This document shows positions 1-10,614 of a stretch of 64,000 nucleotides of DNA, piece after piece. The notes under the pieces were generated by a model. It worked only from the letters and a program-made list of their open reading frames with translations. It did not search any database and was not told where the DNA came from. The DNA comes from Acanthaster planci. Taxonomy: Eukaryota > Echinodermata > Asteroidea > Valvatida > Acanthasteridae. Both the position numbers and the translations under genes were made by a program. Within the stretch, counting starts at the first letter, position 1, and every line of letters begins with the position of its first letter. The stretch spans positions 2,186,575 to 2,250,574 of the forward strand of contig NW_019091370.1 of assembly GCF_001949145.1 (NCBI RefSeq), in the 5' to 3' direction.

Positions 1-3000
1 TTAACATGTTTTGTGTTCACATTGTGAACCCAAAATTGCGTATTGAAAACATTTCTAAAAAGGGTTGCCAGCGGACATGTTTCCATATATGTACATTTAT
101 CAAACAATAAATCACCAAAGAGACATATACTTAGGACAGCAAAATACAAAAACTTCCAGCAATTTCTGGATTCAATTCGAAGAAACACTGAGGTGTTCTC
201 CCTAGAGAGACATCGAAGCTTTGCTCAAGAATGCCGAAACAACAATCCACATGGACCCAACATGCATGAACGTGCACCTTTACAAGTAGCCAAACAAAAA
301 ATGGAGGGGAAAGGTCAATTGAAACAAAAAGGTGTATTTTTAAGGCTTCTATTGAGGTAGGGGTACCTGCACTGGGCAGACCCTTTACCTTTCATACAGG
401 TACATCAGGAATACCAAGCAGTTGTTATCTTTGCACAGAATGTGTTCAAATATTCTACCTACTGTACTTTCTAGTGCTGGGGGGGGACTTCAGGCCTTAG
501 CTTTACCTTTGTGCCATGCTCAACAAAAGTCAGAAAGAGAGGTAAAAACTACGTACTGTAGGTCTGTACGGGTAAATCAGCTTGGGAAGTATGCTACAGC
601 TGAGCACAGTTCTATTTGACACTTTTCTTTTGAGTTTTTCACCTGACTTAATTCAGACTTGGCCAACTTGGCTGTGAAATGCATAACTTTTAACGACTTG
701 AAAATGCAAAATCTTCACGACGAGTTTGAATTTAATAACTGCACTGTGTATTAATCTTAAAGTAATTTCAGGGGACCACTTCCAGAGATAAAAAATTGCA
801 ACTGTCATAATCTCACAAATCTGAGAAAATTCTCAAATAAAGCTGGCCAAATTTTCAATTCTACAAAAGTGTACTACATACGCATTCTTAGGAAAATCCT
901 ACTCATTAAAAACTTCCTCCACAGAAGCCACTAGTTCCTAACCCTAAAATACTAATTTTCAACCCTGTCCTGTTAGTACACTTCCCTCCTTTGGAATCTA
1001 TGTCAAACACATGTTCTACATGGCCCCCCAAATAGGAATTATCTCGATATCCAATCTGGGCAATGAGAGGGACAGCCGAAACAGCAGGGGGGGGGACACT
1101 CCTGCACCCGCAATTCCCACAGAGAATATCACCTCTGCAGTTTCGCTTCCAATGATCTTGATTTTCAGGAACAACCCTCTGCCACACAGACATTCATCTT
1201 AAAAAGTCTGGTCATTGGATATGTTGGCGAAAAAAAAAAGGGACCGGCATGCCGACTGATTCTGGGTTTCTTATACTTGGGAATGCTGCCCGATATTGAA
1301 ACCTTCCTTGAACAAAACCCCACTGGCAGCATTGCACACTTTGGTGGTTAAGAACGTGCAATTTAGACCACTTAGATCTCTGATAATTTGAAACTCACCA
1401 AACGAAAACCACAACCTGAGGGGATCTCACAAGAAAAAAAAGGAGGAAGCGATTTTCTGATTAAAGACTTATCCTTTTACGCTGGTACAAAAATCTGCTG
1501 GGAATTGGGTCAACCTTTGGTGCACCTGTACAGACAGGGACAGGATAAGGGGAAAACCTTGTGATTGGCATGCTCTGTTTCTGAAGAAAATGAGAATTGT
1601 TTGTCAAAGGCATCATATTTCAGTTATCTTTCAGCCAAAAGATAGCTTGAAACTATGACCACACGGGGTTGAATACTGCCCTCATGGTGTGAGAACCAAA
1701 ACATGTTACGAGGAGTGACAACAGGACAGTAATATTATCACTACTACCTAGGAATGAAATTGTTGATGTTAAATTCTAAACTAACAGGGCAGGTCAGACT
1801 ACAGACATTAGACAATTCCCAATGGTCTACCTGTCCCTTGTTCAACTCAGTGGACATCCAAATGTGTGAAAGATGCACGGTTTTAGTCTACATTCCTATG
1901 TCCTCATAGTAAATGAAAATGCCACAGTGTATACAATGTGGCATTCTACAAGGGAAAAGAATTTGACACTTGTGCTGCCTAACAGCCATGACTTTCACAC
2001 ACGGATGAACAACTGATATCGTCTGCACATTGTCCACGTCATCATTTTCAGGTCCACGATGCCTCTATCTTCAGGCAGAATCTCTGTACAATTTTATGGC
2101 AGCTACTTTTTCTATGTCACAGTCATATTTTTGTCCACAAAGGACTGAAAAAGTATGGTTGGCCATCAGTACAAAAGTGAAAGAGTAATTCACGCAGCTA
2201 TCTGAGCTTCAAATGGTAAAATCTGAAACTGACCTAGGGTGATATTTCTGAAAAAGTGCAAGTTTTGGCCGCCATTACAAATAAGAAGGGTAAAAAAAAA
2301 TAAAACTGAGACTGATCTATGGAAGATGTACACACATTGTACACTGATTTGGATTTCAATACCAGTCTTCTTGACGGTCCAGCTTTCAGTAAAATAAAAA
2401 AAGGAAAAGTTTGGTGAGAGGGGAAAAACAATACGAGAACATTCAGTCGTGGCAATGCAACTGCCACAGCCAGTTGAAGATATGTAACAGACATTTCGCA
2501 CTTGGAAAAACATTCCAAGAATTTACAGGCAGAGGTTAAACATTTCGACGGAGAAGTAATTCCATGATACCGGCTCCCGACAAACACAAAGCTAGGGGCA
2601 ATTCTACAAACTAGATGGAAGGTGCAAAATAGAACTCCAGGGCAAAGTAAGGGAATTTGCCAGGGGATATTTAGATGTAGATACCCCCATGCTATATGGT
2701 GGGTAATAGACAGCTTATGTGGCTGACTTCCAAGCCAGCTTGTGTACACATGATTCCGGCCCCTGGGTAGACAGCACGGGGAAAAAGCCTACGACCAAAA
2801 CCATCTGACCATGTTGAGGTTGTGGATGCTGCCTGCCTGAGAACCTCCGGGCAGCATTTTGTCTTTCCACAACAAAGCATCTTCCTTGTACATGTAATGT
2901 CTTTTTGTTTGGAATACAAATTCAACAATGGAATGGTTTGTCTCTTCATAAACAAATACTGATACTCTTCGTAACAAAAAACTTTCTAAGAATAATGTTT

Positions 3001-6000
3001 ATTGCGCTGAACTGTGCAGCAGAAAATATCGGCAAATTTTTACCTTCACAGAAATATGTTGAGGGGGCGGGCTGTGCATTCAATCCTTGCATCAGCCTCT
3101 CCATTTGTCATAGCAGAGGGGAAAGTTGTGCTGATAGCAGATAGGTTCCAGGCTCAAATCCAATGGCAAACTTCTCGTTACCAACTTTAGCATTTCATTG
3201 AAAAATACATATAAATTGTAACACGGTTTGTCACAATTGGACAAATTTGGTCAACTGGGCGATATTGGACTACTGGGTACATGTACTTAGTTAAACACAG
3301 ACCTTGCTATTCAAGTACCCCTCTGTTCTTTCAAACTTGATGTCCGAAAGCCAAGTTATTAAATAAAAAAAACTGGACTGGCTAAAATCTCAAAGATGAC
3401 AACAGGACTAATAAAGCTTCATGTGAGTGAATTTGCAAAAAGTCTCAAACTGAAATTCACCCCATGTCTTTATTTTCCCCAAACTGTTTCTCCGTCCGCA
3501 GCAGTGCCTGATTCCCTGACAAACCATGTTGCATTTGTTTCAACAGACAAGAATAAGAAAAAGTGCCATGTACTTACAAACTGTTGATTGAAATGGAGCA
3601 CAGAAGTGTCAGAAGTCACCAGGGAGGGATGACAGTCCGGCAATGGAGAACCAGCAGAGCCAGTGAAATCAACGAAAAGGGTCAAAGATTGAATTAGCCT
3701 GTGCAACCAATTGTATTTCTTCTTTGTTTATTAGACAACTCTCAAAATGTACCGCAGAATACATGAAACAGGCTTGTTTCAGATTCTGTTTAAATTTCTG
3801 TTAAATTTGGTGAGAAAAAAGACTTTCTCAGAAAGGATCTCATTCAAAGACAGAAGCCGAATCGGAACTGTCCTTCAAAGGTCTTGAGTTGAAGTTCATA
3901 TTTTTGTATTCACTGTAAGAAAGTCTGGTTTTCTTTACATATAAGACATTGTATGGAAAACATTGTAAGCTCATAACATACAATGCACCTGGCACATTAA
4001 TGTAAGGATGAATTCGGTAACAAGGTGGCCCCCGCCAATGACGGTACTAAGTTTAATACTCTGTACAAACTACAAAACCCAAAACAATGTTTTCTGCTGG
4101 GGGAAGAGTATCCATGGATTTGTTTATCCTGCAAGTACACATTTGAGGAAGACTTCTAATAGTCTGCTTTGTGACAATAATACATCATTTCTTGTCGGAG
4201 CTTTTTAATGGCCAACAGGCATGAATTTTCTCCCAAATGACTCTGGGTATGAGGCTCTTGCATGTGCCTTGTTTTTACCAAGTGCAAAAAAGATTTAAAA
4301 AAAAAAAAACTGAATAAAACTTCTAGATATCCAGAATTTTGCAGTTAAGAATTCCGAAATCTAGAAATATCCTAAGAAACAATAACCCATGATTCTTTGG
4401 TTGCGTTTTGACTCGACTCACTGAGCGAGAAATGAACTAGTCACGTTTTGGCTGTCTTCAGTAATAGTACAGTAGTTGAACTTGCATGACCTGGAATACA
4501 GTACAGTTGGCTGTTGCCCCATCAGTCAGTGTCCCTTCATTAAAGGCATTATTTCAAATCCTGTGCAGCAAGGCAAACATTCTGGGTGCAATAGCAGAGA
4601 CTTACCCCCTGTAAGGGAAGGTGATCGGTTTGTTGTTCCAAGATGTTGGCAGTAGGCATAGATCATGATCAGGCACATTCAATCCAGGGGCAAGTCATTC
4701 CCAGACATTTATAAACCAGGAAATGAAAGGAGAGAGAAATAAGGGCAGAGAAGGGGGGGGGCGAAAATGAGAAAAATGATCTCATTAATCAAATGCAATG
4801 AAAAAAGGACTTTGCAACTTGACTGCTTACTTTTGGGTCTTTAGGTACAGATCTACAACTTGCAAGCAGGTCTGCTTACATTTATATGCATGTGGTCTTG
4901 TTTTTCTAGTTGTTTCGCTCTGTAACTGATTTGTCTACTTATTCTGTGGAGGCCTGCTACTGTTACTTTTCAATGATTCTTCACAAACATATCTTTTGCA
5001 CACAGTACTCGGGTTCATTCTGATGTCAATTTAATGTACACTATTAATCATGCTTTACTGTTGCCAGGGATCTGACTAAAAAATGCCAATCTTCTGATGA
5101 CACTTCTCATGTTCATGTACATATATCTCTGGCAATCAATTTCTTTTACACAATGCCCTTTTGATTAAAGCCGCGGTTACTAATGCAGATTAATATTTGT
5201 CCTGATGAAAACTGCGCATGGATGATTATGGCTAATTCTGTATTTCTCTGTGCCATAAGTACATTATGACTAAACAGGAGAAAAAAAACATCTGTTCTAC
5301 GCAAGTATGGGCATGTCTGCTCGATACCATTGTGACTGCACTTGACGATACTGCTCCAGGCTCCAACAGTCCTCCCATGCCCTTGTTTAATTTGGGGTGA
5401 AACTCAAACAAAAAGTACTGTTCACCTTTGCCGACGACTTTAAAAAAAAACAACAAAAATGGGAGGGGTGGGTGAGAAGAAAGCGGTGTGTACTTTTCAA
5501 AGCCCAAACACATGCACTACACTTCAAACGTATGTCGTCCATTGTCAGCTGGCTAAGGGAGAAGTTACTTAGTATGCTCCCGGTCGACAGCTGGGCCAGT
5601 TCCCACATCCAGTGTATGTGAGGTAAAAAAAAAAATAATAAATTGCAAGACCAAGCGCTGAAAGTCTAGAAACCTATGTTTACAAATGGGACATATATCA
5701 GTGGCTGCTGTTATTGTCTAGTGCCATGATCCAGATGGAATGGCCGAACAGAAATCTTGTATTAATTCCAATGACTGAATGCATGAACTTTTAATTTCAT
5801 ACAATGAAATCGGGGCGTCACTTTTCCAAATGGGGTGGTTTTGAAATTGTCCTTTCGAAATCATCACATTAACCATTACATCTCTTCCAAAAAAGTTACA
5901 GTGAAATCAAGGTTTGATTGGAATGCATTGTGCAATGTAAACATGTTGGAGAGTTCTCAGTTGCTGTATGGCTGATGAAGCTGGCATTTGCTATTGTAGT

Positions 6001-6080
6001 CAGAAGGGCACATCACTGCGATGTTTTGGTGAATTCTGTCAGCTGGCAAGTGCATGTAGTTAGTAAACTGCGATATATCA

Positions 6081-6554
6081 GGGTGCAGTCCACTAATTCA
6101 AGCCCTATTGAAAACAGTGTAAAATCAGCACTGTTCATGGCCCAGTAACATGCACGCCAACATCCCTGAGATTTCTGAAACACAAATGAAATTATTGTCT
6201 TGTCTCTAATCTTTCAATTTCTTTTTTGGTGGGTTAACCAATTACATTTTTAATTATTCCCACAAAACAAAATCAACCCCCATAAAGTAATTTTTCCGAA
6301 GTCTCATTGCAGCAATTTTTCAAGTGGCAACCCTCAACTTTTCAGGCACTTATGACCATTTTTCATCCGCAGTTTTGGCCATTCTGCTCTCATATGAAAG
6401 CTCAAAGACCCAGGGAGTTGATCCTGGCAAGGATTTTACACAATCTCACCATTTTGAGGGCCAAACAATCTCCTTTTTCAATAGATACTGTGGTGAAACT
6501 TTTAAAATTAATGAGCTGGCCAGAAATTCTCGCTTGAATTAGTGGCCTGCACCC
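6081..6554. mobile_element. 474-bp terminal-inverted-repeat element (MITE-like)
   Basis: The left end GGGTGCAGTCCACTAATTCA (continuing AG) and the right end are inverted copies, 21 of 22 bases matching. ATCA precedes the left end and follows the right end, consistent with a 4-bp target duplication. No transposase is visible inside. The first 80 bp recur at 47630-47707. Superfamily not assigned. Confidence 0.75.
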
Positions 6555-7831
6555 ATCAGTGGTAGGTGTCATGGGGTGCAAAACCTTTAGTAGGCTGGTA
6601 CCTCACTTGTTCACCCAAAGTCAGGCTGGCAGCAAATGAGAGGGACGGGGAACACACCAACATGGCCAGAAAAAGGTCAAGATCAGTTTTTTATACATGT
6701 ACACTGAAGTGCAATTCTGGGAACAATCCCCTAGTCTAACCCCAGAGAAACATACCGAAAGTGTCCAACCCCCTGCCCTTTTTTTCTGTTGAATTGTACT
6801 TACGATTAACCAAAACCTTGTGGGGGGACACGTCAAAGCAGTTTTTTAAGAACTGCATGTACTTTGGGTCTTACAATTACAACTTTGGGTCTCTTTAAAT
6901 CGATACCATCAAACCATGCACAGCATCATTGGTCCAGCAGAGTTAGGGTGACTACCATTTGTGTTAGCCAATAGGGCGTAACAATATTACAGCCTATTTC
7001 AGTGAGTGGGTGCAATTGTAGACGCAGATGCCTCCATTTCAGCCCCTTTCCATCCCCCCTTACACCCAACCCAGCCTAATCCCAAACCTCTTTTCTGATT
7101 CTGATTTTTCAGGCCAATGACAAGGACACCCCTGATGTGATCAGAAATCAAGCATGATGAGTGGTTTCCAAGTCAGCCGAGCCTGAGCGAGACTCAGCAT
7201 GGGGTCGCCCGAATCTCCTCAGAGTTTGAATGCCTTGCTGCATTATTAAGAGACAGAACAGAACATCAAATCCGAGACCGTGTCGTGAATTATTTATTAT
7301 GCAGTTTCATGACACTTTTTCTTTTGAAAAAAAAAACAAAAAAAACCAAGACTTAAGAAATAACTTACAATTGAACACTGCAAGGGTGCTTTAGTGAGAC
7401 CTACTACGGGATATACAAATTACATGTATTATCTGCACTGCAGTAGCAAAAATCCCCAGTAAAATAGTTGGGACGTGTCATCGTAAGCACGCACCCTCTC
7501 CGGTCCCCTCTCCCTCCCATCAACAATGTCTCCAGGGAGTGCAAAGATCGCACACTGAGAGGTAAAATGAAGGGGAGGAGAGGGGCAACAAGATTTGGCC
7601 AGGATGTTTGCGTAGCGGTGTGTGCCACGGTGTGTGTACGCACAGTCATCACCAAGTAACTTATATATTAGCCGTTACATGTTTGGTACATGTACAAGTA
7701 CCATTGAACTGAAATGACCAAGGAACTTGCCAAGGCTTGTAAGGTTCTACACTGGTTTAGACTTTCACAGTTTTCTTTTTCAACAAAAGACGGAAATGAT
7801 TTCAAAAGCAACCGTGCACGTGACAGGTAGT

Positions 7832-8080
7832 TCTGGTTGGCGTAGTGGTTCTTTCCTCGTCTTCCACCTCTGTGGCCCGGGTTCGAATCCCGGCCCGGTC
7901 CACGTGTGGATTGGGTTTTCAGTCCCTACCTGATTCTGTGTGTTTATCCCAAAATATTCCTTTGGGGTTTTCCTCCCACCTCTTAAACTGTAACTGCTTC
8001 TCACTGTCTCCTCTCCACAGGTTTCCTCAGGCTTGCGAGCTACAGTGCCTAGGACGCCTTTGAATCCTTTGAATCCTTGG
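7832..8080 (+). mobile_element. tRNA-derived SINE
   Basis: RNA polymerase III box A (TGGCGTAGTGG) and box B (GGTTCGAATCC) lie at tRNA spacing. They are followed by an unrelated body with GGGTTTTCCTCCCACCTC-type sequence and a short tandem tail of TTTGAATCC units. The tRNA part is degenerate and is not a functional tRNA. Inserted in the Sowah intron downstream of exon 7. Confidence 0.8.
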
Positions 8081-9421
8081 TGTCATTATCAGAAATATAT
8101 ATAATGATAATAATTTCAGCAAGGGGGGGGGGAATTTGTCATGGTTGTTACCTGTTAAAAATTCCCAATAAGAAAAATAAGGGAACATATTGGGGATTAC
8201 AACAACGTCACAAAAAAATTAGTACAAACAAAAGAGGAACAATAGGGGGTCCCCAGTTGCAGGCAAATACACACTTGGGTGTGTATGTATGTGGGGGGGG
8301 GAGATTAGTTGTGTATGGTACTTATGGCCTGTCAATAATAAAGCCCCCATTGTCTCCCATTAGAGAAATGTGCCCCTATTTGAAACCACTGAGGTCACAA
8401 CATAACAGCTGAAAATAAGGCCTGGGTCTGAATTACTCGGCTAAAGCTTGTAACGTGGCTGCTTCCACGGGTGCATGCATCATTGTCAGCCGTAGCCAAA
8501 TGCGTTTTGAGATCTGGCTTCTGACTACACTTGCTGCTTGCAAGGGTAAATGACAGTGAGAGAGTACAGGTGTAACCCTTGCGTGATTTATTTTTGAATA
8601 GTTCAACAGTTTGTGCAAAGCCTAGGGGCATCCCGGTTTGGACTGGCCAGTTATGACTTCAGATAAGCAGATGCAATTTCCTGAAAATGTGCCAAAAACC
8701 CGATTAGTTCCTTTACGACAAGACGGATACATCCTCCGGGGACTAGAAAGTGACTAAGTCTGAGTTTTTCGCAGTGACGCCCAAGGAGAAAACACAAGAA
8801 ATGGAAGAGAAATGCTTAGCTGGGACCTGTGCATCGAAACCAAAAAACAAGTCTTTAATTACGCTATTCCTTCCCCGGTATACTCACACCTACATGAACT
8901 GCCGTCTGCTTCAGTTGCTCCAAATTCATCAATATCGTATCAGTGGGATTTGAGGTGGAACGACTGACATGTTTTTTCTGTGGTTAATGTGCACTCTGTG
9001 AGACAGGACAGTACACTCTGACAAACTTTTGATCAGGACTCTTCTCCTGTCATGGTATCTGGTCGGGGCATCCACAATGGTCACACTGTTTGCCATGGCC
9101 AGTTTTCTAAAGGGTCGGTTCCATCTCGGTCAGACCACGAGAACTTGATTTGTGTTGATGGTCACTCTCAAGCACAGCATTGTGTGAAGGGGTAAGATAC
9201 TAAAATGTGTATACGTGTAGTTTACAAGTCATATAGGTCATGGTGTCAGAAACATTTAAGGGCCCAAAGATCAGGAGTAACAGCATTTTTGTTTTTTTTA
9301 CTTTGCTTTTATTAACACTTTCGGATCTGGACTGCTATGACTGCTACGGTAAAAAACTCATCCAAAACATACTCTTTAAATAGGTCTGCAAGCATCCAGA
9401 CCAATGCACCTGTAACTTGAC

Positions 9422-9831
9422 CAGTGTTCTAATGAGTCACTAAATTTGGTGACTCAAGTTGAGTAAAGTTAACATTGTGATTCGAGTTGAGTCATTAGGT
9501 CAAGAAGTCGAGTCGAGGCACTTTGTGTAGTCGAGTTGAGTTGAGTCAAATCAAGTACCGTGCTCAAGTCAATTGGAGTCACAACTTTTTAACAAAATAC
9601 AATACAAACACAAATACATGTAAGTCATTTTTTGGTACAAGTATTTTTATTTTCATTTAGACATGCTGAACTTTTGTTTTTAATTCTTTTGAGACTCGAG
9701 TCAAGTCACTTGGTTGCAGAGACTTGAGTTTAGTCATTTACTTGTTGGGACTCGAGTCACGTTGAGTCACCGAAAATTGTGACTTGAGTCAGACTCAAGT
9801 TGAGTCACTGACTTGAGTCATTACAACTCTA
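9422..9831. mobile_element. hAT-like non-autonomous element made of GAGTC palindromic repeats
   Basis: The left end is CAGTGTTCTAATGAGTCA. The right end, reverse-complemented, is TAGAGTTGTAATGACTCA, so both share the hAT-style G-GTT-TAATGA-TCA pattern. The flanks AACTTGAC (9414-9421) and AACTTAAC (9832-9839) are a 7/8 match, as expected of an 8-bp hAT target duplication. The interior is a degenerate array of GACTCGAGTC/GAGTTGAGTC motifs in both orientations. Confidence 0.8.
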
Positions 9832-10602
9832 AACTTAACAATGCCACACTTTGTTTACATGTCCGCTTTTCTGTTAGAGTGAGGTGGGACACTGTCCATC
9901 GAGTTCCTACAGGAAAGCCCACATGTGAACAAAGCATGACGTCATTACGTAGATGTATTACAGGAAGAATTTTGCTGAACACAGGAACAACAGTTCAACA
10001 GCAACAGGCAACCAGCTAGAATATCCCATGCTGTGTATCATTCTGTGACTGGTTCACAAGTGTCTATACAAGACAAATATTACCCTTTAGAATGCACCTT
10101 CAATGTTTCAGTTAACCTCTTCTTCAAGTTATGCTATTTGAAAAGCGGAGGTTTGCTGAAATTGGACCCAGAGCAATGGCCTGTCTTGCTCATCTCTCTG
10201 TGTTCTATTATGCTGATCAGGCATTAACTGATGGACCATTGGCATTGATGAAGCCTGTTATTTGGCCTGTGGGAGGCGAACTGCAGACAATCAATGGTAA
10301 TTAAGGTGGGCTGGGCTCTGGAATGCCCAAATTGTTCAAAGAATGGAGGGAGGGAATACCTCACCTTTTGACCCAGACTGACCAGGTTAGCATAGGACAC
10401 TCAAAAGTGCACCACTGGGAAAGGGAGATTTGGGGTTGAATTTCAATCAAAGAAAAAACAACCTGATTACTGATTGGTCGGATTTAGTAGGGAAGGAATC
10501 AATCAAAGTTGCCCGTGTTTCTAGTAAAAAGAGGAAAAGGGTAATATATATTAATCTAATACGACATTTGTTTCAATTACATACAGGTAAGTTAACACTT
10601 AC

Positions 10603-10614
10603 CGTGATGAAATC
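10603..10614 (-). CDS. Sowah: Sowah coding exon 7: 12-nt micro-exon (DFIT)
   Basis: The minus strand reads ...GGAATGGCAG|GATTTCATCACG|GTAAGTGTT, a perfect donor, and an AG acceptor preceded by a long pyrimidine-rich tract. The 12 bases translate in phase 0 to Asp-Phe-Ile-Thr. That is exactly the tetrapeptide the family has after the LA.KK that ends exon 6, and before GFTALHWA. Neither neighbouring exon contains it, so a 4-codon micro-exon is the simplest reading. Chance occurrence of correct residues, phase and both splice sites is unlikely, but no transcript is available here. Confidence 0.78.

Larger units (their letters stand above)
1..10602 (-). other. Sowah 3'-ward intron (no further exon found)
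   Basis: No coding exon could be supported. I looked on the minus strand for the next Sowah segment (G-aromatic-TALHWA) and did not find it. The stretch holds the inverted-repeat element at 6081-6554, a SINE at 7832-8080, a hAT-like element at 9422-9831, and otherwise unremarkable AT-rich sequence with G-runs near 4747, 8128 and 8294. Confidence 0.6.

Noticed and set aside
43-360. 105-codon plus-strand ORF at the left edge
   Set aside because: No recognisable motif, low-complexity composition, no splice or promoter context. Chance ORF in intronic DNA.
363-381. Plus-strand YLHWAD-like string resembling the ankyrin ALHWA motif
   Set aside because: Wrong strand for Sowah, no preceding TAL context and no flanking helix. 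Coincidence.
3577-3690. Possible minus-strand exon ending at a good donor (CAGTTT|GTAAGT)
   Set aside because: The encoded residues show no ankyrin or SOWAH similarity and no convincing acceptor is present. A decoy donor is likely.
4590-4640. Minus-strand TTACAG|GGG|GTAAGT resembling a second micro-exon
   Set aside because: The bases between the sites encode a single residue and match nothing expected in Sowah.
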